Positions 31,366-42,800 of a DNA stretch of 64,000 bases are shown in pieces. The notes under the pieces are model-generated. The model had not been told where the DNA came from. It saw nothing but the letters and a program-made list of their open reading frames with translations, and ran no database searches. The stretch's first letter is position 1, and every line of letters starts with the position of its first letter. The stretch lies in NCBI GenBank assembly GCA_029582265.1, contig CM055816.1, positions 93,855,588 through 93,919,587 on the forward strand, written 5' to 3'. A program made the translations under genes and the position numbers. Source of the stretch: Zoroaster sp. YZ-2022 (lineage: Eukaryota > Echinodermata > Asteroidea > Forcipulatida > Zoroasteridae).

Positions 31366-32586
31366 ATGGATTCATTGGATTCATCCGATAGTGAAATTTT
31401 GTCTGAACCACCTTCAGATGTTGATGATCATGATGACATAAATATAGATCACGATAGAGAACAGGCCGTTATTCAGCCCTATATGTTCGAACCTGAGCTC
31501 GGAAGTTCCGATTCCGACCAGGACGAGATGCCGCCTGGGGCACGGAATGACGAAGAAGACCGAGAGAACAGACTGCAAAATTCGGCCTGGTACGTTTTTT
31601 GGCAATTATTTCAATTACAAATAAACATGTACTGTTTGTACATATCAAACAAATTTCCGATATAGTGAGATGTCACAAAAATCGAGACGAAAATGTGGTT
31701 TACAAATTTAATATTGTAACTGGTTAAGGCGATTTCTATACAACAATACTCAATAGGGAAGTACGACCTCCATGTTCGGACCGGGAAGTCTGTTGTTGAA
31801 CTGCCGTGCTTATTTTTCCGATGTAAGTCTGTGCCATTTCCATTGATTTGTTCCATCATTTAACACTTTCTTTTAAATTTAATTCAAAAACAAATAGGTG
31901 CTCGTGTGGGTGTTGTGTTGCAATGCCGACAGTAAGAGAGTCCATTTGCTGCAAAGAAGTCCATACGGTGGAGCAGAAAATGGACGAGTTCATTCTGGAT
32001 CTGGACTGCTTAACGGAACACCCAGGATTTTCTACTGTGTGCCTTGACAGATGGGTGTTAGAAACTGCATATTTCCAGTACCGACAGCAGTATGGACAGC
32101 CAAGAAACGATGCAACACAAAATCAGTGAGTTTGGATTAGCAACATAGCTTCAACATACCAAAGTATATTTTGCCATTGGTGAAAAATAATTTTATTTGT
32201 GTTCTCATCCTTAAATAACATTATCATTTAATTCTCCCCCATATTTCCCCTGATGTTTTTATTTTTTGAAAGGGAGGGGACCATCCCTAGATCCACCATT
32301 GACATTTAACCTTCAAAGTACAACATTGACACAAAATGATTTCATCATATGTTTTTGGTACTCATACAGAGAACGGATATTTTGTCTAGCTTGTTTTAAG
32401 TATTTCCATGTTTTTGAAAATCATTTCAGAAAAAATCGACATGTTGCATACAGGCAACTAACACGATGGATATGGGGATACCTAGGAAAGGACGTCCGTG
32501 TTCCATTGCCCTCATGTGCCGTCAATAGCATACGACAAGCCTTTCCATCAGATGCATATAAAGGTTTTAAAGAGATTGATGTCTAG
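31366..32586 (+). CDS. P2X7 cytoplasmic (ballast/zinc-cysteine) domain-like protein in Kolobok, three exons
   Basis: Exons 31366-31589, 31898-32125 and 32430-32586 join in phase (GCCTG|GTACGT, AAATAG|G; AATCA|GTGAGT, TTTCAG|A) to give 202 residues. The first 74 residues are acidic (MDSLDSSDSEILSEPPS). Residues about 75-150 carry a Cys-rich block: CSCGCCVAMPT, ESICCKE, DCLTEHPGF, VCLDRWVLETAY. The end has AYRQLTRWIWGYLG and VPLPSCAVNSIRQAFPS. This order matches the zinc-binding intracellular domain of P2X7 receptors and the many stand-alone invertebrate versions; no channel part is present. Location inside the transposon, divergent from its ends and convergent with the transposase, suggests an accessory factor. 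Function is not established; DNA or protein binding is a guess. The start ATG at 31366 is preferred over 31324 because the acidic segment begins there. Confidence 0.75.
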
Positions 32587-33648
32587 TAATGTTATGGTGG
32601 GTTGTTGTAATTTAGAGAAAGAGATGTACAATGCACAATAATTTATTGAATCCCTCTACAGTACATATATCACCGATATTTTGTGGTTCAATATTGTTGT
32701 AGTTCTTTACTTTCAATACTTTGGAAAATAAATAAACCTTGAATAATAAGCATTCTGTTATGTAAGTGTGGTCTCCAGTAGGCATTTACAATACATGTAC
32801 AATGTACATGTAAAGTGACTGACTGATGCCAAGTAAAACCATTTTAAACTGAAAATTGTACATTATACACATGTAAATTTCTCTCCATTATGTTTTACTA
32901 TTAAAGATGCAGATACATAGTGCATTTTATACTGCTGGTGTGATCATTGTCAGCTTATAGCAGAGAATCACTAAGTCTGCTTCCCCCTTTTATGATTGCT
33001 AATTTTGTTTGAAATTAATACAATAATACTATTTACAACTTAATAATTAGAAACTTTGAAAGCAGTTATGGGTGTAGTTATTTCACACATAATAAGTTAA
33101 TACTTTAGCCTAGTACATGAAAGCGTAGGTCACAGGGAAGTATTTTTAAATATTGTTTTAAAATACACTGGTAATTGACATTGACTTTACATTAAAATAA
33201 CATAGCCTTCTCTCAGAAAATGTAAACATTTTGGCTCTGCAATACTTATTTTCTTTAAAAAAAACATGTAAAATTGGAATAGTAATTTTTACCTAATTTT
33301 ACATGGCAGATTTTCCGGCGAATAAACGATATCTTTAAAAAAAAATTCTCAAGAACAGCTTACCCGATGTTGAAAATGTTAGTAACAAAATAAAGCATTC
33401 AGTGAGGTCTTTCATACAGAATCAAAATTAAACATGTGTAATGTATGCTTATTTTTTGAGTGCTCTACCTAGTAACAGCTGATGTTGAATTTTCACATGA
33501 GAATACATATTAACAAACCCTGAAGGCACTTTAAAAATGTTCTTATCAAACTTACATCTAAGTTGGAACTTTAATGTGTGCATTTTTGATACGTTTTACA
33601 TAGTGTATATATTTAATAACTTGCAGTATACATGTACATGGTAGACAT
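32587..33648. other. Spacer between convergent Kolobok genes
   Basis: AT-rich with AATAAA-type signals for the plus-strand gene (about 32729). No further exon seen. Confidence 0.45.
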
Positions 33649-36600
33649 TTAGGGAAGGCTAAACCTGCTTCGATGGCGTGAAATGAGGGACTCTTTTGTG
33701 GGAAATTTGTAGCTGCTACAGAGTGTAGGAGGTGGTTTTTTCATCACTTCTTGGGATGTGGATTTCATGGTCTTCACCACCTCAGCCATCAACTCATCAA
33801 TGTAAACTGTTATTACAAAAAATACAAAACAAAACATTTTTTTATATATTTGTATATATGCATTATAGTATAGACAATGGATAAAAGAAATGATTCAAGT
33901 CATTTAAAATACGAGTACATGTATATGGTTGTGTGTGTTGGGGGCTAGTTATCTAAACTGACACAAGATGGATGTTAAGGTCCTTCAATGTTTATGTATT
34001 CAAATCTAAGAATGGGTTTTACTAATACTGTATAATTTAGAATAAAATTCTTACAATATCTGCAAGGTTCTTTCACTGGCTTTACAGTAGCGTCTCCTTT
34101 CTTGTACTTTCGCTTGCTCAGCTTATATTTCAGCTGTCCCAACTTGGTTGTTGCCTGCCTTCTATTGCTGTTTTCATTGAAGTGCAAAGCTGTAATGCGT
34201 AACCTTTAAAAATAAAAAGATAACATTTCAGTTATCATCAACAAGTAAAATAATACATGCATTAATGCACATTTCTGTACGTTAAACAAATTGAGTTGTT
34301 GGGCTGTTTGATTCACTTAAATACGATTGTCTTTTTTGTACAAACAAGTATATTTCTTACCGACAGTACATCCCATGGTATGTGTATGTATTCATCTTGG
34401 GGGCAAAACGATTTATTACGCTGTGAAAGCTCTCCAATGATGATGTCTGCTTGGTAGTTGACATCATCTTGATGTCATCCACAAGGGTTGTTTTGGACAA
34501 AATAGCCGTTAGTTTCTCCGTTGCCAGTGTACCTGTGCATTAATAGTAAAACATTTTTATACAAAAACTAGTGAAATACTTCCAAGCACTATTGCACTAT
34601 ATTTAGTATTACTGAAAGGTTAAATTTGGTAATTGAATATTTAAAAAAAAAATCAAAAGATTTACTTGGCTTCATCCATTTTTTCTTGTGTTCACCATCC
34701 AGCTGGTCATGTTCACAGTTGGGATATATCTCTGAATGGCCATGGTGAGTTCCCTGCATATGGTTAACAACAGATTTCCACTTTGCAGCTCTCAGCTCCT
34801 TCTCATCGTCAGTGGTTGATGATGCACACCAGTAGACGTGATTGTTGAGGCTCTTCGACCAGTCACTAACAACATCGCATTCCTTCACCTTGGCCAAAGC
34901 ATCCACCTTCTTCTTCACCCCTAAGAAAATAACAATTGGTTTACTTGAAATTAATTGAAAGATGTACCAATTAACACTTGGTCATTAAAGGGACTATCAT
35001 CATGATCAGGGCAGACTTTCAACAGGGCATGGAATGGTAAATGACCTTTATTTTTAGTTTGGATATTATTTTTAGTCACTGAGTTATCTAAAACTAGAAC
35101 TCCGATTCCATGCCCTGTTGATCGCGACAATATTGTCCTTTTAAAGTACCAAATTCAATTCACTGGTATACACGCTAAGCATATTCATGTTAATAATACA
35201 CTGTTTTAATATACCTTTAGCGATGTGCCAAACATCATACATATGTGTGATGGTAGGAGTATTCTCTCGTACATATTTCACAAGTTGCCTGTGTCGGTCT
35301 GTCACCAGCTTCCCAACCACCAGTCCAGAACTGGTGAATTTCGTCATCACACGTTTGAAACCTTCAAGTTCCATGTGGTAGCTTCCCTTTACCTCGTTGC
35401 TCTAAATATTGTTAAGAAAAAGATAACACATCAACCTTTAAAGTATCATGTTTAAATAGTAATGGATTCATACAACATTTACCTTTTAAAGAGTACAATT
35501 CATATTTACCTGTACAAGTTGGACATCAAGAATCTTGTGCCGCTCTAGATCAAGTGCAGTGTAGCAGCCAAACTTAGCACTATAGCCAGGGCTATCAGCC
35601 CGCCCATCGCCTCCAATCACCAGTGGTTTTCCATCACATGAAAGCTGGCCAATGATGGTACTCTGCTGCCTCTCATACACAGCTTGAACAGCTGGGAACA
35701 GCAGAACCTTCTGATGTCTGTAGAAGGTACGCTGGCTGATGGTTGACACACCCATATGTCTCAAAATGCGAAGGACTTGTGATACACTCCCACCAGCAAA
35801 GAGGATAGATGCTGAAAGGACTATGTTGCCAGCTGGCGTATCCCTCAGCCACGGCTGGCTATCCCATGTAATCTCCTCCTCACATATCTCACATGACTGT
35901 TTTACCCGCAGTAGGCCCCCTTTCCTTCTACTTCTCATGGACACAAAACATCCACCACAGGAGAGACATCGGTTAAATAACTTCATCAGCTGTGACTCAA
36001 ACACAATAAACTTCTTCTCCTTGTGGATTTTCTGTTGAACATTGAAGCTGTTGGTAATTGAAATTAACACAAGTTACGAGCAGACAATGTTTTGTTTATG
36101 TGATGACATTTTTAAAAGTTAATATGTATATATTTTTTAATGCAATATTGTTTTTCTTTGAACATAATCAAACAATATTTAAATATTGTGATGACTTTAC
36201 AGTTGACTATCAACTATTACATATACATGTAATGTGGCAAGTCAGCTTTATTAATTCAAGTCAGCACAATAACTTGAATATTGATTGGTGACGTTCAAAG
36301 AAAAGCCAAAAAAACTAGTGGGTAGGGTTAAATAAATAAATAAAGATGCAAAACAAAAACAAATTGTAGAAAGTTATTCTTTGTACCTGTTATTTTCATG
36401 AATGGTTGAGATATCTGATGATGATTCATCAGATGAAGTTGGCCTATATTCATCTGACCCTTCTGAACTGTCATCGTCATCTGAAGAGCTGATTTCATGT
36501 GTTGGCTTGTCATCCAGAATTTTGCAGATAACTCCGCACTCAGCCCTATCAGGTTGAGCCTGAACTCCGTTTTCATGAGTGTGAGGTGACGCCTGTAGAC

Positions 36601-38263
36601 CTGATATGAAAATAAATCATTGCAAAAACTTGATTATTTTGGAACAGAAATTATATTCATCAAAGTGAATTGTAATTTCAAACAATGTCCTAGTTTGAGA
36701 ATTATTTAACAAAAGGCAGGAAATTTGTCTGTGAGATTCAAATGCCGAGGTGGAAAATGTATGAAAAAGCTATTTTTTCCTCAACTAAACGAAACACTTT
36801 CAGGTATTTCTAATGTATTTATTTGGGTATATTTCAAGATTTGGCAAATTGGAATCATATTTAATTACGTTTTACTCTTGTGGCCACATGAACTTGCGTA
36901 GCAACGTCATAGAGAACTGGTGTTGTCTGACAACATATGCTGCGATGTGAAGCGACACTAGGTGACATCTAAGGGGAAAATATGCACAATAAATGTTATT
37001 GGCCTTACGTTTCAAACCTAGCAGTTTTTTTCAAAAACTTAACAAGGAAGGAGTAATTATGACTTAATATCCGATTGCCTTGTTGTGTTGAAATAATATG
37101 GCACTTTCAATGTTTTGAAGTATGATCACATTACATATCCCTAAAGATAAATCAAATGTACATATAATGTAAGCAAATTAGTTGCTCATTATTGCATACC
37201 TCATTACTGCTCAAAGAACTACCGCTTTGTTCCATGTCCTCCCCATCACTTAAGTCAGTAGCTTGGATGTCAGGTGTTGGCTGGGCAGGATGAAGTAATT
37301 CGTTCAGCACCTACAAACATTAGCAGAATGACATTGTGTATAACATTTAACGAGAATTTAATACTATTAAAAACATTTAGTTTTAATTAAGGAACTGATA
37401 AATGAACTAATTATGAATGCAATGTGATATCTGTGACAGATTAAAAAGAAAATCGGTCATAAAAATTTCTGAATGGATGCTTTGTCAGAAATGTTACCAT
37501 AATTATCAAAATAAAATCCTCATTTTTGATAATTCAAAATTAAAAATATCTTTATTTTGGTATACTTATGTATGGCACACGCCAATCATACTCATGGTAA
37601 AGTTTACAATACTTGATGTCAAACGATGTCATAGCTAGTAGTAGTACATGTACGTATACCCTACCACTGACTTAACGTTAGTTAACACAAGTTTACATTA
37701 TATGCCCAGTTTCCGGACAATTTGTTTTGATTACATTTGACAATTTGCTTTGTGCAACTCGCACTTTATGTCAATTAAAACACAATATGAATCCTCCTTA
37801 AAGTGTTATAAATGAATTGGACGAGTTCAAGCAATCAAACCTTTCTGTAATCGCGAATGAAAGGTATGGTTAACGTTAGTAATGCCAATACAATGCAATG
37901 ATAATGCAATGAGCGTGTCAGGCTCGGACTTACCCTCCGTTTTTCTCGGCCTACACAAGTTTGTCGGGATATCGTTTTTACTGGAGATTTTCTCAGTGTA
38001 AACTTAGTAGGGATCGCATCTTGTTTTAGCTGATGTTTTCTTGAAAACCCAAATTGCTGGTATAAACCATCGTCCAAATCCTCGGGTGTGAAATGGGCGC
38101 TGCACAGCACACTGTGCATCGAAGGGCCCTGCCATTTCGCCCTTGTAACTCTTACTTTCTTTGTCCAAATCCGTCTCAATTTCGGGTCTAAAGGAAACTT
38201 GTGCAGACTCACACCGTCTGCACTTGTGTTGCTGCACCCAGCAGCCACACATCTTTTTGGCAT
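33649..38263 (-). CDS. Kolobok THAP-domain transposase, ten exons
   Basis: Exons (minus): 38263-37934, 37310-37200, 36968-36876, 36592-36387, 36047-35510, 35401-35215, 34920-34666, 34532-34361, 34203-34055, 33806-33649. All joins keep phase with GT/AG ends, giving 732 residues. Exon 1 is a THAP C2CH zinc finger (CVAAGC, CSAHF, DAIPTKF). Exons 2-4 are acidic and Ser-rich. Exon 5 has zinc-binding pairs (CLSCGGC, CEICEEEITW) and GGDGRADSPG. Exon 6 has LVTDRHRQL and YDVWHIAKG. Exon 8 has SLESFHSVINRFAPKM. Candidate catalytic acids are D394, D461 and E607; this is inference from conserved-looking motifs. It would bind the inverted repeats through THAP and insert at TTAA. Two acceptors exist for exon 4 (36600, 36592); only the latter keeps the acidic frame. 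No stop or frameshift is seen. Confidence 0.85.
34989..35140. mobile_element. TTAA-type MITE, copy 2, in a transposase intron
   Basis: TTAA at 34985-34988 and 35141-35144. Begins AGGGACTATCATCATGATCA, ends GATCGCGACAATATTGTCCTT, and shares CAGGGCATGGAATGG and ATTCCATGCCCTG with the 19484-19700 copy. It lies in the intron between exons 6 and 7 of the Kolobok transposase. Confidence 0.75.
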
Positions 38264-38342
38264 ATTTGACAAAAATCAGTCAAAAATCACCGCAGGCCAG
38301 GCCAGGACCACCGTGAGACTCGCACTCGCGCTCGAGAAGCGT

Positions 38343-38550
38343 TACCCCGTTTACGTCACGCCCATGATGTCATTTATTCATGAGCCAGCGTGAATTTTTG
38401 TGGGCGTTCTGAAGAGGTAATTTTTTAAATGAAAAAAAATAATTTAAAAATAGACACGGGGTAATAAACTCGTTTTTTCTTTTTTCTTTAGTGTTTATTA
38501 ATTATCAGCTATAAAATAACGCCATCATAACTTGGTATGTCACAGATCCT
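38343..38550. repeat. Right terminal inverted repeat of Kolobok element
   Basis: Inverse of 31075-31284. The transposase ATG at 38263 is 80 bp inside it, so the promoter is probably in the repeat. Confidence 0.8.
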
Positions 38551-38554
38551 TTAA

Positions 38555-39007
38555 GACGGTAGTATACATGTTACTATTGTAGAAACTAAGGAAGTGATCC
38601 CCCACCAAAAAAAATTAAAATAAATAAATAAATAAATAAAGTCGACGTTTTTCAGCAGTGATTTTTTCACTAAGGTGCTTTTTTTTTATTTAAAAAGTTT
38701 TTAACGAACTTTTTCCCTTTAAAATAGTAATATGTATGAAATAATTTATATATATGACAAATTCTCAAATTTTCCTGGTGTCAAACATAAATTATTTTTT
38801 ATTTTGGCTGATGATAAAATTTTGCCGAGCGCTGTCATACGATGACTGTTTACTCGTGACACCTCTCCTTGCGCAATCACGGCCTGCGAAACTAAGTGAT
38901 GCACATAACAGGCAATAATTGAGGTGCACATCATGTCCGTGGTTGTAAACACAGTCCCAGCATTACTGTTCATAAAGTGTGCAGACTTAACATTGTAGAT
39001 TCGAAGA
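38555..39007. other. Spacer between Kolobok and BEL elements
   Basis: AT-rich, with an AAATAA microsatellite near 38615-38640. No gene recognised. Confidence 0.45.
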
Positions 39008-39012
39008 AACAC

Positions 39013-39771
39013 TGTTGGAACTAGCCCTTTTTGGACACATGAGGGCGCTGTTTGAACTCACCGTTTGTAAAGTTTTCAGAACTAGATTGGTGGCGCTGTT
39101 CATTACCTGACTTTGCCAAAACCCCATTTTGTTAATGTTCAGGGTGTGCCAGTTGGCACTGCAAATTTCCATTTGTTCCGGGAATCCTGACTTTTGTGTA
39201 ACCTGAACTGGGTGAGTTGTGTTTGAAGATGTTATAGTGTTTATGAGCCCAACAAGGCAGGAATAATATGTGGTGTAGTAGTTATTGGCATCCAAATATT
39301 TAGGATTTAGGTCATCGTTTAAGGTCTTTCCAATGATTACACATACATGTACATGTAAATGCAAAGTGTGAGTACTGTACCTACAGCTGTAAGCTGGGCA
39401 GTTGCATATAAAGTTGTTATGTCAAGCCTTTACTAGAATAATATAACTGTGGTTGTAGCTATACTTGACTGTACAATGTACCAGTATATTTTGAGACTGA
39501 TATATGTATTATTGCTTTGTTCTCGTACTTACAGCATAAACTAAACCAAATGAACCAAACCCAGAAACAAGGACTTAAGATACACCAGGAACCAGAAATA
39601 AACAAGTTGACTATCAGTGACAGTATATCACATGAGGATTCCATGAGTGGTTTATTTCTGCGATGTATCTCTTTCATGTTTATCGGCCAGCAGTTACACT
39701 TAACTAAACTACGTCACAGAGATTTAAAATCCAACCAGTTGCTATAGATAATAGCTGCCTTCAGTCCTACA
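39013..39771 (+). repeat. 5' LTR of BEL/Pao element
   Basis: 759 bp, TG...CA ends, same length as the 3' LTR. It should contain promoter and polyadenylation signals. Small antisense ORFs here recur in the other LTR simply because the LTRs are copies. Confidence 0.93.
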
Positions 39772-39775
39772 AAAT

Positions 39776-39793
39776 TGGTCCTTCGAGCCGGAT
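39776..39793 (+). other. Primer-binding site complementary to tRNA-Tyr
   Basis: TGGTCCTTCGAGCCGGAT begins 4 bp after the LTR and is complementary to the CCGGCTCGAAGGACCA 3' end of animal tRNA-Tyr. Confidence 0.75.
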
Positions 39794-39843
39794 AATCTCG
39801 TGAAACTGGTTTACGTTGTGTTAGATTTCATCTCGGAACAACC

Positions 39844-42800
39844 ATGAACCCGGACATTCCATTTACAGTATCGGATGTTACGACGTCATCTTCTCTCTAT
39901 GTTACACAATCATTCAATCTCACGCCATCTCCACAGGCTGCTGCTATGTCCATTGCAGACAACATGGCTACTGGTCGAACCACTCGCCTCCGCCGGATTC
40001 CAAATCATCTCGTACAGGACCATCAGTTCACTGTCCTGCCGAGTCTACGGCACGACACGGAACCTTCCTTCTCCCAGCGACCCATAGATGCGCAGAAAGC
40101 TACTTCGGTGCGCAGTGAGAGTTCGCGACGTTCGAGGACGGTCAGTTCATCAAAGTCCTTGTCCCCATCAGAGATTCAGAGACGACTGGCAGAGCAGGAG
40201 TCACGCCAGAAATTACATGACCTGATGAGAGTAGGAGAGGAGGAGAAAGCGCAAATTCGTCGGGAAGCAGCCGAAAGGGAGGAAGCCATTCACCTTGAGC
40301 GAGTCCAGATGGAAATACGCACTCAACGACTCACAGCTGAGGCTCGTCTAGATGCGGAACATCGTGAGAAACAAATTGAATTTAACTTTAAACAGGCTGA
40401 GATCCAGATGGAGACTGAGCGACTTCAGCGTGAACTGAAAGACGCTTTTGAGTCTACATACATAGACAATTTACTGGACAGTAACCCAGATGTTCGAACA
40501 TCTGAGTGGTTAAATGGTGCTTCAAAGACATTTGAACAAACTTGTGTTTCTTCGGGTGTTGTAAGTTCTGGTGTTGTACAGGTTGGTGATAGCACAGGCA
40601 ATTTCTCTGTTTTACCCACACAGTCGGAAAATCATGTTGATATGCATGTCAGTGGATATGAACGTCAGGTACATGGTTCCGGGACCAATATTGGGGGGTT
40701 GAGAAATGCCAGTGTCGTTACTGGTGCAGCACCAGGGCTTACTGATAGTACTAAAGGTCATGTGCCATTTTGTTGTATCCCTACTGTGGTAACGTCTGTG
40801 CCCATGTATACCCAGGCCTCCACTGGGCCCGTGTATGGAAATAATGTATTGTTTAATCCCTCCCATAATCCATGTACTACAGGTTTAAGTTTGCAACCTG
40901 CAGGTTTTACACTCACCAGTGTGTCCACTGCTATGACACTTCACTCATCTCAGGAGGCGGGAGTTACCAGCCTAACTAGAACCGTGTCAGCATCGCCGGG
41001 AGTTGCCGTGTATCAACAACCAGTGATGAATCCCAGCACACCAACTCAGAAGGATGCAGTTGATCATGCAGTTACACCTCTGGGTCAGAAATTGATGGGA
41101 ACACACAAGAGTGAACAGCCATTGGACACCAGTGTTGGTGAGTCGAACAACTTTGGTGGAAGTGACTCGGATGAGTCAGAGGAGGATGACCCTTCTAGTG
41201 ATGATGACGGTGAGGATCTTTCATCGCGAAAGGGAAAGAAATACAAACCCAGAACTGAGGCTTCGTATCAATACCGATATGGTATGTTTGTAGACAGTTT
41301 GCCCAAGCTTGACATTCCTAAGTTTGATGATGAACATAATGTGAAACAATACGTCACCTTTAGATCATTGTGGGATAGTGTCATGAGCAAACCAGAGTTC
41401 AGACTACCAGAGGCCACCAAGTTTGCCTACATGCGTAGTCATCTAGGAGGACGTCCACTAGCTATGGCCGACAGGAATATGATCCTGGGTGATAAGGCAT
41501 ACGCAGCCACCATCAAGCAGTTTGACAAGTCCTTTGGTGACCCAGGGCGAATCGTTCAGGGCTTGCTCAGCCAGCTTGAAACTCGGCCATCGCTTGCCTA
41601 CAACGACTGGGCTGGATTAAGAGATTTCTCCGATGAACTAGTGACTATGATTCAGACCGCGACTCACCTGAAGTTCAAGGCAGAGTTGAAGAATCATAAG
41701 TATGCTGTTGAGTTGGCCCACACGTTACCGGACAGACTACACACTGAGTTCTTGTCCAAAATGTGGAAGAAAGGCCAAGGACAGAAGTATACAGTACTAG
41801 ATCTCAGTGAGTGGCTTGAGGATAAGACAGGTCCAGTGGGATTAATCCTTCTGGAACGGTCTCGTAAGTTCAAGTCGGGTAAGAAAGATCGCCCTCAGCA
41901 AGAACGCAGACGACCTAATCAGAAAGGGTCCGAACTTCCAGCAACCAGAACATACACAGCGCAAATTGCAGCTCCAGACCAACAGGCGTGTATGACCACT
42001 GCAGCGAAGGGAGTAAGCAAGACGTCAACTCCTGCCAAGAACTCCAACGCTTCCAAAGGAACCGGTGACAGGATCACCTGCCTTTATTGTGGTGTCAGCG
42101 AAATGGGTCATTATCTGGAGACATGTGAAGAGTTCAAGAAGCTGAATTGTGACCAAAAGAAAAAATGGTTGAAAGAAAAGGGTCGTTGTAACAAGTGTGC
42201 TAAAAAGCACGAAGGAGAATGCCCATTTCCCAAGAAATGCAAGGAGTGTCAGGAAGACCACCGTGCTAGTCTACATGAAGTGGTGAAATCGACAGTCAAC
42301 AACCGGGGTACCGTCCTGTGCTCTGGAGTTGGGTCAAAACCCAAGGTGGGCTACGACCGTGATGTGTTGATAAAGGTGGTGCCTCTCACTGTGTATGGGC
42401 CGATGGGGATAATTGAAACCTTCGGTGTGCTGGACGAATGTGCGGAGCGAACCATGATCCTTCAGCAGACGGTAAGCGAACTACAAATACCTGGCCAAAC
42501 TGAGATGCTGAGGATTGAAACTGTAATGGGGGATGCTGATTGGAAGGGAAAGTGTGTGGATTTCGCTGTTTCGGCTAGAGGTGACCCAAGTCAGAAGTTC
42601 CAGATCAACTGTGCATTTACTGCAGACGATTTTCAACTGGTTGACTACAGCGTCTCAGCCGACAAGTTTCAGTCAAAGTGGCCTCATCTACGAAACTTAC
42701 CCCTGTTTACTGCAGACAAAGTCCAACCTGCAGTACTGATTGGTGCTGACCACATAGAGTTGACGCTCTCAACAGAAGTTCGGACTGGCCCCAAAACTAG

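Larger units (their letters stand above)
31075..38550. mobile_element. Autonomous Kolobok DNA transposon, apparently intact, two genes
   Basis: It is flanked by TTAA on both sides (31071-31074; 38551-38554). The left end is AGGATCCGTGACATACC; the right end carries its inverse with one difference. The terminal inverted repeats run about 210 bp (31075-31284 and 38343-38550) with modest divergence. Inside, a THAP-domain transposase is encoded on the minus strand in ten phase-consistent exons, and a P2X7-ballast-like protein on the plus strand in three. THAP transposases and TTAA duplications are recorded traits of Kolobok. A MITE sits in one intron. Both genes are convergent, each starting near one inverted repeat, which probably holds the promoters. 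Confidence 0.88.

Noticed and set aside
31366..32586. A P2X7 receptor gene
   Set aside because: Only the cytoplasmic Cys-rich domain is present; no transmembrane or extracellular channel exons occur within the transposon boundaries.
36328..36600. Frame VYRRHLTLMKTEF over exon 4 of the Kolobok transposase
   Set aside because: It needs the upstream acceptor at 36600; the acceptor 8 bp downstream gives an acidic Ser-rich frame that continues in phase into exon 5.
39459..39747. Overlapping ORFs repeated exactly at 46931-47219
   Set aside because: They lie in the two LTRs of the BEL element and recur only because the LTRs are copies.
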